This document shows, piece after piece, positions 48,754 through 57,816 of a stretch of 64,000 nucleotides of DNA (position 1 is the first letter of the stretch; every line of letters begins with the position of its first letter). Below the pieces are notes generated by a model. The model was not told where the DNA came from. It searched no databases and worked only from the letters and a program-made list of their open reading frames with translations. The stretch spans positions 4,669,501 to 4,733,500 of the forward strand of contig NZ_CP020555.1 of the NCBI RefSeq assembly GCF_002080455.1. Reading direction: 5' to 3'. Source of the stretch: Streptomyces sp. Sge12. GTDB lineage: Bacteria > Actinomycetota > Actinomycetes > Streptomycetales > Streptomycetaceae. Both the position numbers and the translations under genes were made by a program.

Positions 48754-49812
48754 ATGCATGTGCCCGACGGATTCATCAACGCACCCGTCTCGGTGGCCGC
48801 CGGAGTGGTCGCCGCCGCCGCGGTGGCCGTCAGCCTCCGCGGCGCCCGCCGCGAACTCGACGAGCGGACCGCCCCGCTCGCCGGCCTCGTCGCCGCCTTC
48901 ATCTTCGCCGTCCAGATGCTGAACTTCCCGGTCGCCGCGGGCACCAGCGGCCACCTCCTGGGCGGGGCGCTCGCCGCGATACTCGTCGGCCCCTACACCG
49001 GCGTGCTGTGCGTGTCCGTCGTCCTGCTCATGCAGGGCATCCTCTTCGCCGACGGCGGGCTGACCGCCCTCGGCGTGAACGTCACCGTCATGGGCGTCGT
49101 CACCGTCGTCGTCGCCTACGCGATCTTCCGCGGGCTGCTCGGGATCCTGCCGCCCACCCGCCGCTCGGTGACCGCCGCCGCCTTCGTCGGCGCCCTGCTC
49201 TCGGTGCCCGCCGCGGCCGCCGCCTTCACCGCCGTCTACGCCATCGGCGGCACCACCGACGTGCCCATCGGCAAGGTGATCACCGCCATGGTCGGCGTGC
49301 ACCTCCTCATCGGCATCGGCGAGGCCGCCATCACCGCCGCGACCGTCGGCGCCGTGATCGCCGTACGTCCCGACCTGGTGCACGGAGCCCGCGGGCTGAC
49401 CGCGCCGCTGAAGCTGCGCGTCGACGGCGAGCTCGTCGACGCGCCCGCCGCGGCCGCCGCGCCCACGACCGCGGGCGCCGGTTCGACGAAGAAGGTGTGG
49501 GTGACCGGCCTGGTCACCGCCCTCGTGCTCGCCGGGTTCGTCTCCTTCTACGCCTCCGCCAACCCCGACGGCCTGGAGAAGGTCGCCGCGGACAAGGGGA
49601 TCGACGAGAAGGTCGAGGAACACGCCGCAGCGGACTCCCCGCTCGCCGACTACAGCGTCAAGGACGTCGACGACGCCCGCCTGTCCGGCGGCCTCGCCGG
49701 GGTCATCGGCGTCGGCGTGACCGTCGTCGCCGGTACCGGGATCTTCTGGACCGTGCGCCGCCGCCGGTCGCAGGACCTCACCGCCACCGCCACCTCCGTC
49801 TCGGCGGGCTGA
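48754..49812 (+). CDS. ECF transporter substrate-binding subunit CbiM/NikM with fused PDGLE (N) domain
   Basis: A 352-residue membrane protein. The N-terminus MHVPDGFINAPVS is diagnostic: His2 and the main-chain N ligate Co2+ or Ni2+ in CbiM/NikM. Six to seven membrane segments follow (to about 215), then a linker and a CbiN/NikN-like segment with the PDGLE motif (ANPDGLEKVA, about 268-277) and a last membrane helix. The fusion replaces a separate N subunit. CGGAG precedes the ATG. It begins a three-gene operon and lies behind a Nur-like box, so nickel is the more likely substrate. Confidence 0.9.
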   Translation: MHVPDGFINAPVSVAAGVVAAAAVAVSLRGARRELDERTAPLAGLVAAFIFAVQMLNFPVAAGTSGHLLGGALAAILVGPYTGVLCVSVVLLMQGILFADGGLTALGVNVTVMGVVTVVVAYAIFRGLLGILPPTRRSVTAAAFVGALLSVPAAAAAFTAVYAIGGTTDVPIGKVITAMVGVHLLIGIGEAAITAATVGAVIAVRPDLVHGARGLTAPLKLRVDGELVDAPAAAAAPTTAGAGSTKKVWVTGLVTALVLAGFVSFYASANPDGLEKVAADKGIDEKVEEHAAADSPLADYSVKDVDDARLSGGLAGVIGVGVTVVAGTGIFWTVRRRRSQDLTATATSVSAG

Positions 49813-49813
49813 C

Positions 49814-50575
49814 ATGGGGGCCGGCCACGCCCACAAGCTCTACCGCCACGGCCACTCGCCGGTCCACGACCTGCCCCCGCACTGCAAGCTCGCGGCGACC
49901 CTGGCCTTCGTCGTGGTCGTCGTGTCCACACCGCGCGAGGCGGTGTGGGCCTTCGGCCTGTACGCCGCCCTCCTCGCGGCCGTGGCGGCCGTCGCCCGGG
50001 TCCCGGCCGGCTTCCTGCTGCGCCGGCTGCTGATCGAGGTGCCCTTCGTCGCCTTCGCCGTGCTCATGCCCTTCGTGGCCGAGGGCGAGCGCGTGCAGGT
50101 GCTCGGCATGTCGCTGAGCGTCTCGGGCCTCTGGGGCGCCTGGAACGTCCTCGCCAAGGGAACCCTCGGCGTGGCCGCCTCCGTCCTGCTCGCCTCCACC
50201 ACCGAGCTGCGGGCCCTGCTGCTGGGCCTCCAGCGGCTGAAGCTGCCGCCGCTGCTCGTCCAGATCGCCTCCTTCATGATCCGCTACGGCGATGTGATCA
50301 GCGACGAGCTGCGCCGGATGTCCATCGCCCGCCGATCGCGCGGATTCGAGGCGAGCGGGATCCGGCACTGGGGAGTGCTCGCCAAGACCGCCGGCGCGCT
50401 GTTCATCCGCTCCTACGAACGGGGCGAGCGGGTCTACCTCGCGATGGTCAGCCGCGGCTACGCCGGCTCCATGCCGGTGATCGACGAGGTCGCGGCCACC
50501 CGCACGCAGTGGGCGTACGCGGCCGTGCTCCCGGTGACGGCCCTCGCCGTCTGTCTGATGGGATGGACCCTGTGA
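49814..50575 (+). CDS. cbiQ: ECF transporter transmembrane subunit CbiQ/NikQ
   Basis: A 253-residue T-component. Membrane segments near 25-75, 85-110 and 235-252 are seen, along with the coupling helices with Arg motifs (RRMSIARRSRGFEASG and YERGERVYLAMVSRGYAG, the ARG-type signatures) that contact the ATPases. It begins one base after the stop of the CbiM-like gene and overlaps the ATPase gene, so subunits are made in stoichiometry. Confidence 0.92.
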   Translation: MGAGHAHKLYRHGHSPVHDLPPHCKLAATLAFVVVVVSTPREAVWAFGLYAALLAAVAAVARVPAGFLLRRLLIEVPFVAFAVLMPFVAEGERVQVLGMSLSVSGLWGAWNVLAKGTLGVAASVLLASTTELRALLLGLQRLKLPPLLVQIASFMIRYGDVISDELRRMSIARRSRGFEASGIRHWGVLAKTAGALFIRSYERGERVYLAMVSRGYAGSMPVIDEVAATRTQWAYAAVLPVTALAVCLMGWTL

Positions 50576-51336
50576 CCCGTACCCCCTCCCTCGAAGTCTC
50601 CGGCCTCGCCTACGCCTACCCGGACGGACACCAGGCCCTCTTCGGGGTGGACCTGACCGTCGGGCAGGGCGAGCGGGTCGCCCTGCTCGGACCCAACGGC
50701 GCCGGCAAGACCACCCTCGTGCTGCACCTCAACGGGATCCTCACCGGCGGGGTCGGCTCGGTGTCCGTGGCCGGCCTGCCCGTGGCGAAGCGGAACCTCG
50801 CCGAGATCCGCCGCCGGGTCGGGATCGTCTTCCAGGACCCCGACGACCAGCTGTTCATGCCGACCGTGCGGGAGGACGTGGCCTTCGGCCCGGCCGCGGC
50901 CGGAATGCGGGGCGCGGAACTGGAGGAGCGGGTCCGCGACGCCCTGGACCAGGTCGGCATGGCGGACTTCGCCGACCGGCCGCCGCACCACCTGTCCTTC
51001 GGGCAGCGCCGCCGCGTCGCGGTCGCGACCGTCCTCGCCATGCGGCCCGAGATCCTGGTCCTGGACGAACCCTCGTCCAATCTGGACCCGGCCTCGCGCC
51101 GCGAGCTCGCGGACATCCTGCGCTCGCTCGACGTGACCGTGCTGATGGTGACGCACGACCTGCCGTACGCGCTGGAACTGTGCCCGCGCGCGGTGGTCCT
51201 CAGCGAGGGGGCCATCGCGGCGGACGGCCCGACACAGGAGCTGCTGTGCGACGACGAGCTGATGCGGGCCCACCGGCTGGAGCTCCCGTTCGGCTTCGAC
51301 CCGCGCACGCCCCTGCTGACGCGCCGCCCGCACTGA
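50563..51336 (+). CDS. cbiO: ECF transporter ATP-binding subunit CbiO/NikO
   Basis: A 257-residue ABC ATPase. Walker A is GPNGAGKTT, the Q-loop is VFQDPDDQLF, the signature is LSFGQRRRVAVA (LSxGQ) and Walker B is ILVLDEPSSNLDP, with the switch His in VTHDL. ATG 50563 (13-nt overlap with cbiQ) or GTG 50572 (GTGA overlap) can be the start. Only one ATPase is encoded, so it acts as a homodimer. Confidence 0.93.
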   Translation: MDPVTRTPSLEVSGLAYAYPDGHQALFGVDLTVGQGERVALLGPNGAGKTTLVLHLNGILTGGVGSVSVAGLPVAKRNLAEIRRRVGIVFQDPDDQLFMPTVREDVAFGPAAAGMRGAELEERVRDALDQVGMADFADRPPHHLSFGQRRRVAVATVLAMRPEILVLDEPSSNLDPASRRELADILRSLDVTVLMVTHDLPYALELCPRAVVLSEGAIAADGPTQELLCDDELMRAHRLELPFGFDPRTPLLTRRPH

Positions 51337-51429
51337 CCGGCGCCGGGAAGCAGGGCCGTCCCGCGGGCGTTGCACTGTGACGCAGGGGCAGGCGCCGCCG
51401 GGGCGCCGCGGCAGGTGCTGGGAGTAGAC

Positions 51430-52587
51430 GTGGATGTCCACGGGACGGTGGCGGAGGGCTTCGAGCCCGTCCGGGACGCGTTCGTACGCAATTTCGAGGT
51501 GCTCGGGGACCGGGGCGCGGCCGTGTCCGTCTACCGGGACGGCCGCAAGGTCGTCGACCTGTGGGCCGGCACCCGGGACGCCGAGGGCACCGAGCCGTGG
51601 ACCGAGGACACCGCGCAGATCGTCCGGTCCGCGACCAAGGGCGTGGCCGCCGCCGTGCCGCTGCTGCTGCACCAGCGCGGACTGCTGGACCCGGACGCGC
51701 CCGTGGGCTCGTACTGGCCGGAGTTCAAGACGGGCGGCAAGGAGCGGATCCTGGTCCGGGACGTGCTCGCGCACCGCGCCGGCATACCGGCACTGGACCG
51801 CGGGCTGACCGCCGCCGAGGCCGCCGACGGGGTGTCCGGAGCGCGCGCCGTCGCCGCGCAGCAGCCCTTCTGGGAGCCGGGCACCGGGCACGGCTACCAC
51901 GCGCAGACCTACAGCTGGCTGCTGTCGGAGCTGGTGCTGCGGGCGACCGGCCGCACGCTGGGCTGCGTCCTGGCCGAGGAGATCGCCGAGCCGCTGGGGC
52001 TGGAGTTCTGGATCGGCCTTCCGGAGGCCGAGGCCCACCGGGTGGGCCGGGTCGCGCCGGTCGAGCCGCCCGAGAGCGCGGGCATGCTGCGCACCCGGCC
52101 GCGGCGCAACGTCTCCGAGGCCTACGCCGACCCGGACTCCCTCACCCGCCGGGCCTTCGCCGCCATCGAACCGCTGCCCGACGAGAACGACCCCGCCTAC
52201 CGGGCCGCCGAACTCCCCGCCTCGAACGGCATCGGGACAGCCCGCGCCCTGGCCCGTTTCTACGGGGCCACGATCGGCGTGGTCGAGGACGGCGCGCGGA
52301 TCTTCACCCCGGCCACCACTGCGCTGGCCGCCCGTGAGCACTCCGCCGGGCCGGACCGGGTCCTGGTCGTGAACACCCGCTTCGGCGCCGGCTACATGCT
52401 GCACGGCCCGGCCTCGCCGCTGCTCTCGCCGACCTCCTTCGGCCACCCGGGCCGCGGCGGATCCCTGGGCTTCGCCGACCCGGAGGCGGGCATCGGCTTC
52501 GGCTACGTCACCAACGCCCTGGCCAAGTCGGTCACCGCGGACCCGCGGGCCCAGGCCCTGGTACGGGCGCTGCGCTCAGCCCTGTGA
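51430..52587 (+). CDS. serine hydrolase, beta-lactamase class C / EstB-like
   Basis: A 385-residue esterase-type penicillin-binding fold protein. The nucleophile Ser is in RSATKG (SxxK), the base Tyr is in GHGYHAQTYSWLL, and the third motif is GHPGRGGS (HxG in place of KTG). The lack of a signal peptide suggests an intracellular esterase. GGGAG lies 5 nt before GTG 51430, favouring it over starts further up. The last 12 bases overlap the convergent YbaK gene. Confidence 0.85.
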   Translation: MDVHGTVAEGFEPVRDAFVRNFEVLGDRGAAVSVYRDGRKVVDLWAGTRDAEGTEPWTEDTAQIVRSATKGVAAAVPLLLHQRGLLDPDAPVGSYWPEFKTGGKERILVRDVLAHRAGIPALDRGLTAAEAADGVSGARAVAAQQPFWEPGTGHGYHAQTYSWLLSELVLRATGRTLGCVLAEEIAEPLGLEFWIGLPEAEAHRVGRVAPVEPPESAGMLRTRPRRNVSEAYADPDSLTRRAFAAIEPLPDENDPAYRAAELPASNGIGTARALARFYGATIGVVEDGARIFTPATTALAAREHSAGPDRVLVVNTRFGAGYMLHGPASPLLSPTSFGHPGRGGSLGFADPEAGIGFGYVTNALAKSVTADPRAQALVRALRSAL

Positions 52588-53070
52588 CGGCTCCGGCGGC
52601 TGCTCGCGCACGTCGGCCAGGGTGGCCCCGGCGTACCTGACGAGGTCGCCGGGAGCCATCGGGAACACCGTGTACGGGGTCCCGGCCGCCGCCCAGACCG
52701 TGTCGTGGGCCAGCAGGGACCGGTCGGCCAGCACCCGGGTGCGCGTCCGGTGCCCGAAGGGCGGCACCCCGCCGATGGCGTAGCCCGTGGTCTCCCGGAC
52801 CACGGCCGCGTCCGCCCGGGTCACCCGGTCCGCCCCCAGCTCGCGGCCGACCGCCGTGACGTCGACGCGGGAGGACCCGTCCATCAGGACCAGGACGGGG
52901 ACCCCGTCCGCCGCGAAGACCAGCGACTTCACGATCTGGCCGAGCTCGCAGCCGATCGCCGCCGCGGCCTGCGCAGCGGTCCGGGTGGCCTCAGGGAAGG
53001 CCCGTACCTCGGCGTCGATGCCGAGGGCGGTCAGTGCCTCGGCGAAACGGGGGTGCGCTGTGGTCGTCAT
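52576..53070 (-). CDS. YbaK/EbsC family aminoacyl-tRNA deacylase
   Basis: A 164-residue trans-editing protein. The conserved Lys is in GQIVKSLVF and the substrate loop is TGYAIGGVPPFGH, both typical of YbaK-type deacylases that clear mischarged Cys-tRNA(Pro) or Ala-tRNA(Pro). Length is standard for the stand-alone form. Its 3' end overlaps the serine hydrolase gene. Confidence 0.9.
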   Translation of the reverse strand: MTTTAHPRFAEALTALGIDAEVRAFPEATRTAAQAAAAIGCELGQIVKSLVFAADGVPVLVLMDGSSRVDVTAVGRELGADRVTRADAAVVRETTGYAIGGVPPFGHRTRTRVLADRSLLAHDTVWAAAGTPYTVFPMAPGDLVRYAGATLADVREQPPEPSQG

Positions 53071-53111
53071 GCCCGGAGCCTAGGCCGTCTCCCGCGCCGT
53101 CGGCCGGGGCC

Positions 53112-54746
53112 TCAGCCCGCGTTCAGTACCTGGGCGACGATCGGGCCGGCCGCCTCGCCGCCGTGCCCACCGCCCTCGACCATGGCCGCCGCGGCCACGT
53201 CGCCGCTGAAGCCGGTGAACCAGCTGTCCGGGCTGTCCCCGGCGCCGCCGACCTCCGCCGAACCGGTCTTCGCGCCCTTGTCCGAGCCGCGGACCGGCGC
53301 CATCGCCTCCCGTGCGGTGCCGCTGGAGGCCGTCAGCTTCATCATGGACACCAGCTGCTGCTGCACCGAGGACTTCATCCGGCGCTCGGCCGTCGCGATC
53401 TTCCGGCCGTCGAGCTCCGGCGAGACCAGCACCGGCTGGCGGAACACCCCGGTGCGGGCCGTCGCGGTGATGGACGCGACGTTCAGCGGGTTCATGGTGA
53501 TCTGGCCCTGCCCGATGTACTCGGCGGCCGCCGCCGCGCCCGTGGCCGGCGGCACCTTGCCGTCGGTGGACTTGATGCCGGTCTTCCAGTCCAGGTCGAT
53601 GCCGAAGACCTCCGTGGCCTCCTTCGGCAGCGCGGAGTCGTCGTCGACGGGCTTGATCTGCTTGATGAAGGCGGTGTTGCAGGAGCGGGCGAACGAGGTC
53701 GCGAAGTTCGTGCCGGCCGGCAGCTCGAAGTTGTTCAGGTTGTGGAACTCGCGGCCCCAGGTCACCGTCTTCGCGCACTCCGCCGGCTTGTCCGCGGCGA
53801 CCAGGCCGCGGTCCAGCAGCATCGCCGCCGTCACGATCTTCATCGTGGATCCGGGGGCCCGGTTGCCCTGCATCGCCGCGTTGAAGGCGTCCTTGCGGTT
53901 GTTCGCGACGGCCAGGATGTGTCCGTTGCTCGGCTGGACGGCGACCACCGAGGCCTCCGGGAACTTGGCGACCGCCTGCTCGGCCGCGGCCTGCACCTTC
54001 GCGTCCAGGTAGGTCTTGAGGGTGCTCGGCTCGCCCTCGACGAGGGTCAGCAGGGTCCGCTTCGGCGCCTCCTTGGCGGCCGGCTCGATCCACAGCTCGG
54101 CCCCCGCCTTGCCGCCCGCCTTGCCGCCGTAGGTCTGCCGCAGCTCCGCGAGGACCTGGCGCAGCGAGGGGTACTTCTCCGCGGTCAGCTCCTCGCCGTT
54201 GCGGTCCACGGCCTTGACCGGCGGGCTCGCGGGGGCGCCGGCGCGCAGCGCCTCGTCCTTCTGGAGCTGCGGGTGGATCACCGAGGGCTGCCAGTCGACC
54301 AGCGGCTTCCCGCTGGTGAGCCCGCGGACCACGGTCAGCTGGGAGTCGTAGGCCAGCGGCTTGGTGGTCCCCTCGTAGGTGATCTCCGCCTCGACCTTGA
54401 ACGGCACGGTGGCGCCGTTCGGCGTACCGGGGGTGATCACCGCCTTGGACACGTACGCCTTCGTCCTGAAGTCCCCGACAGCGGCCTGCGCGGCCGCGGC
54501 GTTGTTCGTGAGGTCGGCCGCCACCCGCTCGTCCCCGGCCGCCCACGCGGTCAGGAAGGCCTTCGCGGTCTTCGCGGCGTCCTTCTCGCCGACCGGCCCG
54601 CTGCCCTTCTCGGCCAGGGCGGTGGTCTCGTCGCCCTTGCCGTCCCCGCCGCCGTCCCCGACGAGCGTGTACACCCCGTACCCGGCGCCGCCGAGCATCG
54701 CGAGGAACACCCCGCCGACGACGGCACCTTTCGCTGCCCCGTTCAC
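53112..54746 (-). CDS. penicillin-binding protein (transpeptidase) with NTF2-like N-domain
   Basis: A protein of about 544 residues, anchored by one N-terminal segment (about 5-28). An NTF2/MecA-N-like domain (60-180) and a dimerisation part precede the transpeptidase domain, with all three penicilloyl-serine motifs: STMK in APGSTMKIV, SCN in FARSCNTAF, and KTG in GAKTGSAEVG. It cross-links peptidoglycan or is a class B-type PBP. GTG 54746 has GGAAGG 7 nt upstream; ATG 54764 and 54791 are alternatives. The gene is monocistronic in appearance, divergent from a GNAT gene. Confidence 0.9.
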   Translation of the reverse strand: MNGAAKGAVVGGVFLAMLGGAGYGVYTLVGDGGGDGKGDETTALAEKGSGPVGEKDAAKTAKAFLTAWAAGDERVAADLTNNAAAAQAAVGDFRTKAYVSKAVITPGTPNGATVPFKVEAEITYEGTTKPLAYDSQLTVVRGLTSGKPLVDWQPSVIHPQLQKDEALRAGAPASPPVKAVDRNGEELTAEKYPSLRQVLAELRQTYGGKAGGKAGAELWIEPAAKEAPKRTLLTLVEGEPSTLKTYLDAKVQAAAEQAVAKFPEASVVAVQPSNGHILAVANNRKDAFNAAMQGNRAPGSTMKIVTAAMLLDRGLVAADKPAECAKTVTWGREFHNLNNFELPAGTNFATSFARSCNTAFIKQIKPVDDDSALPKEATEVFGIDLDWKTGIKSTDGKVPPATGAAAAAEYIGQGQITMNPLNVASITATARTGVFRQPVLVSPELDGRKIATAERRMKSSVQQQLVSMMKLTASSGTAREAMAPVRGSDKGAKTGSAEVGGAGDSPDSWFTGFSGDVAAAAMVEGGGHGGEAAGPIVAQVLNAG

Positions 54747-54907
54747 CTGCGTACCTTCCCCCATGAATCGACGGTCCCTGAACATGTTCAAGAACCCTTG
54801 GTGCGGACATTACGCTGTGCTGAGCTCCCGTACGCCGTTGTTACCGGACCGGAACCTCTGGACGAAGCCCGTTCGGGGCCGGTCGCCCTGCCCCCTGGAG
54901 TGCCGCC

Positions 54908-55456
54908 GTGGACATCGCCTACCGCCGCTACGCCCCCTCCGAAGCCGATGACCTGGTCGCCTTCCTCACGGGGGACACCTGGCCGTTCCACGGCTCGCCC
55001 GTGGTCGCCCCGGACCGGGCCCGGCAGTGGGCCGCGGACGGCCGGTTCGACAACGAGGAGACCAGATCGTTCTGGATCGCCGGCGGAGGCGAGACCCTCG
55101 GCCTGATCCGGCTGATGGACCTGGGCGACGGCACACCCGTCTTCGACCTGCGGATCCGCTCCCGCTATCGCGGGCAGGGCATCGGCCCCCGGGCGCTGAC
55201 CTGGCTGACCGGCCACCTGTTCACCGAGCTCCCGCTGATCCGGCGGATCGAGGGCACCACGCGCCAGGACAACGGGGCGATGCGCCGGACCTTCCTGCGG
55301 TGCGGGTACGTCAAGGAGGCGCACTACCGGGAGGGGTGGCCCTCGGACGACGGCACGGTCCACGACGCCGTCGGGTACGCGATCCTGCGCCGGGACTGGA
55401 CCACCGGCACCACGACGTCCCCCGCCTGGGACGACGAGCACCCGCCCGCGCGCTGA
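54908..55456 (+). CDS. GNAT N-acetyltransferase (RimJ/RimL-like)
   Basis: A 182-residue acetyl-CoA-dependent transferase. Key regions are LGLIRLMDLGDGTPVFDLRI, the acetyl-CoA loop SRYRGQGIGPRALTWL (RGQGIG) and the strand RRIEGTTRQDNGAMRRTFLR CGY-type end. The substrate may be a protein N-terminus or small amine. GTG 54908 has GGAG upstream. It stands divergent to the PBP gene. Confidence 0.85.
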   Translation: MDIAYRRYAPSEADDLVAFLTGDTWPFHGSPVVAPDRARQWAADGRFDNEETRSFWIAGGGETLGLIRLMDLGDGTPVFDLRIRSRYRGQGIGPRALTWLTGHLFTELPLIRRIEGTTRQDNGAMRRTFLRCGYVKEAHYREGWPSDDGTVHDAVGYAILRRDWTTGTTTSPAWDDEHPPAR

Positions 55457-55646
55457 CGCCGGTCCGCCCGGTCCGCCCGGCGCGAACGTGCGTGCACCGG
55501 TGCCGTGTTCTAGCGTCGGAAGGGCGAGGGTGACCGATGCCTCGAGCCGTTCGCCCCCGGAGGACCAGCTCCGCGCCGCCGCCCCCGCCCGCGGTCCCGG
55601 CGCATCCGCGGACCGCGTGACCGACCGAGAGAGCAGGTGCATCCGC

Positions 55647-55910
55647 ATGCGTCCGTCGGCTCGTATCCCCAGCATCCTCGCAGCACTGGCCCTCGCCCTC
55701 GGCGGCGCCGTCATCACCGCCCCGTCCGCGCAGGCGGACGTGAAGGCCTGCGAGCAGTACGTCGCGAAGCACGCCGCGAAGGTGACCGACGGCGTCGCGG
55801 AGGCGTGCTACCAGGGCTACGTCGGCAACCTGACCAGCTGCAATTCCAGCCTCGTCGCGGTCGGCGCCAGCAAGGACGTCGCCTCCTCGGCCTGCGAGGC
55901 GTCCCGCTAG
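55647..55910 (+). CDS. small secreted Cys-containing protein
   Basis: An 87-residue precursor with a good Sec signal (MRPSARIPSILAALALALGG, cleavage near AQA). The mature protein has about 57 residues and four cysteines (KACEQ, EACYQ, TSCNS, SACEAS), enough for two disulphides. The family is not recognised; similar small exported proteins are common in Streptomyces. AGG lies upstream at a weak position. A hairpin follows. Confidence 0.7.
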   Translation: MRPSARIPSILAALALALGGAVITAPSAQADVKACEQYVAKHAAKVTDGVAEACYQGYVGNLTSCNSSLVAVGASKDVASSACEASR

Positions 55911-55926
55911 GAGGGGCGACGACGAA

Positions 55927-55954
55927 GGCCCCGACGCCGTCCGGCACCGGGGCC
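55927..55954. terminator. hairpin between convergent genes
   Basis: GGCCCCG (55927-55933) pairs with CGGGGCC (55948-55954), between the small secreted protein gene and the end of pmt. Confidence 0.5.
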
Positions 55955-55967
55955 CGCCTCCGTACCG

Positions 55968-57737
55968 CTACACCCAGGTGTCCAGCCACATGCGGCCGCG
56001 CCAGGAGTCCATCGGCAGGGTCTGGCCCGTGTAGATCGGCCAGAAGTAGATGAAGTTCCACGCGATCAGCAGGACCAGCACCCCCGCGCCGATCGCGCCC
56101 AGCGCGCGTCTGCGCTCGCTGGAGCCGGCCGGGCCCAGCAGGGCGCCGATCATCATCGCCACCGCCAGGCACAGGTACGGGACGAAGACCACCGCGTAGA
56201 AGTAGAAGATCGTCCGCTCCTGGTAGTTGAACCAGGGCAGCAGGCCCGCCGCCAGCGCGCACGCGATCGCGCCCGCCCGCCAGTCGCGGCGGAAGAACCA
56301 CCGCCACAGCACGTACAGCAGCGCGAAGCAGCCCGCCCACCACAGCAGCGGGGTCCCCAGGGCCAGCACCTCGCGGGCGCACTTGCCCGCCTCCGTCGCC
56401 GGGCAGCCGTCGGTGCCCGGCTCGGGGGACTCGTAGAAGTAGGAGACGGGCCGGCCCAGGACCAGCCAGCTCCACGGGTTGGACTCGTAGGTGTGCCCCG
56501 AGGTCAGACCGACGTGGAACCGGTACACCTCGGTCTCGTAGTGCCACAGGCTGCGCAGCCACTCCGGCAGGAAGCCCAGCGAGCTGCCCCCGTCGTTCTT
56601 GGCCGCCCAGTCGCGCAGGTAGCCGCCCTTGCCGTTGTCCGGGCTGAAGATCCAGCCCGACCAGGAGGCCAGGTACGTCACGATCGCGACCGGCACGGTG
56701 GAGACGAAGGCGGGCAGCGCGTCGCGCCGCAGCATCGACGCGTACGGGGCACCCGCGCCCGCGGTGCGCCGCGCGGCCGCGTCCCACAGGACCGTCAGGA
56801 CGCCGAAGAACGCCAGGACGACGAAGCCGTTCCACTTCGTGCCCGCGGCCAGGCCCAGACAGACGCCGGCCAGGATCCGGTACGGCCGCCAGCCCAGCCG
56901 CAGGGTCTCGGCGATCTTCGCGTCGGGCCGGGTCCGGCCCTCCTCGTCCACCGGCAGCGCGTCCGCGAGCCGGGCTCTGGCCCGGTCACGGTCGATGAGC
57001 AGCGCCCCGAAGGCGGCGAGCACGAAGAACATCAGCACCAGGTCCAGCAGCGCCGTGCGGCTCATCACCAGGTGCAGCCCGTCCACCGCGAGCAGCGCGC
57101 CCGCCAGGCAGCCGAGGAAGGTCGAGCGGAACAGGCGCCGCCCGATCCGGCACAGCATCAGCACCGACAGCGTGCCGAGCACCGCCGTCATGAACCGCCA
57201 GCCGAAGGGCGTGAACCCGAACATCCACTCGCCGAGCCCGATCACCCATTTGCCGACGGGCGGGTGCACGACGTAGCCCGGATCCGTCGGGAGGGCGACC
57301 CCGGACGGGTTGGCGAGGATCGACTTGTCGATGTCCTTGGGCCAGCTCGCCTCGTAGCCCTGCTTGATCGTGGCCCAGGCGTCCTTGGCGTAGTACGTCT
57401 CGTCGAATATCACCGCCTTCGGGCTGCCCAGGTGCACGAACCGCAGCACCCCGGCGACCAGCGCCACCAGCACCGGCCCCGCCCACGACACGATCCGCTG
57501 CCAGGCCCCCCACACCTCGGGCGCCAGCCCGAAGGTCATCCACAGCTGCTTGGACGGCCTGGCGTACGGGGGCACCAGCCGGGTGCGCACGTCCGCGCGC
57601 GCGGACGCCCCGGCGGGCGGCACGTAGCCGAAGCCGCGCAGCCGGCGCAGCCAGGTGGTCGGTTCGTCTTCGCGTCCCACCGGTGAGGCGGGCGGGGCCC
57701 CCGCGGGGCTGGGCGGCGGCGTCGCGGTACTGGTCAC
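55968..57737 (-). CDS. pmt: dolichyl-phosphate-mannose-protein mannosyltransferase (GT39)
   Basis: A 589-residue polytopic membrane enzyme. It attaches mannose from polyprenyl-phosphate-mannose to Ser/Thr of exported proteins. The first outer loop holds the catalytic Asp-Glu in IFDETYYAKDAWA; ten or more hydrophobic segments follow, with a conserved HPPVGKW region. A minus-strand TACGAT (57749-57744) ends 6 nt before GTG 57737, so a leaderless start there is proposed; GTG 57743 adds two residues. In S. coelicolor Pmt is needed for phiC31 infection and affects antibiotic sensitivity (established). It is divergent from rsmI, as in mycobacteria. Confidence 0.93.
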   Translation of the reverse strand: MTSTATPPPSPAGAPPASPVGREDEPTTWLRRLRGFGYVPPAGASARADVRTRLVPPYARPSKQLWMTFGLAPEVWGAWQRIVSWAGPVLVALVAGVLRFVHLGSPKAVIFDETYYAKDAWATIKQGYEASWPKDIDKSILANPSGVALPTDPGYVVHPPVGKWVIGLGEWMFGFTPFGWRFMTAVLGTLSVLMLCRIGRRLFRSTFLGCLAGALLAVDGLHLVMSRTALLDLVLMFFVLAAFGALLIDRDRARARLADALPVDEEGRTRPDAKIAETLRLGWRPYRILAGVCLGLAAGTKWNGFVVLAFFGVLTVLWDAAARRTAGAGAPYASMLRRDALPAFVSTVPVAIVTYLASWSGWIFSPDNGKGGYLRDWAAKNDGGSSLGFLPEWLRSLWHYETEVYRFHVGLTSGHTYESNPWSWLVLGRPVSYFYESPEPGTDGCPATEAGKCAREVLALGTPLLWWAGCFALLYVLWRWFFRRDWRAGAIACALAAGLLPWFNYQERTIFYFYAVVFVPYLCLAVAMMIGALLGPAGSSERRRALGAIGAGVLVLLIAWNFIYFWPIYTGQTLPMDSWRGRMWLDTWV

Positions 57738-57816
57738 CGGCACATCGTAGGGAAGAGATCTGTGTGCGCCACCAGTGGCGGGGGGCGGCGGGGCACGGGG
57801 CTGAGAGGATGGGCGG

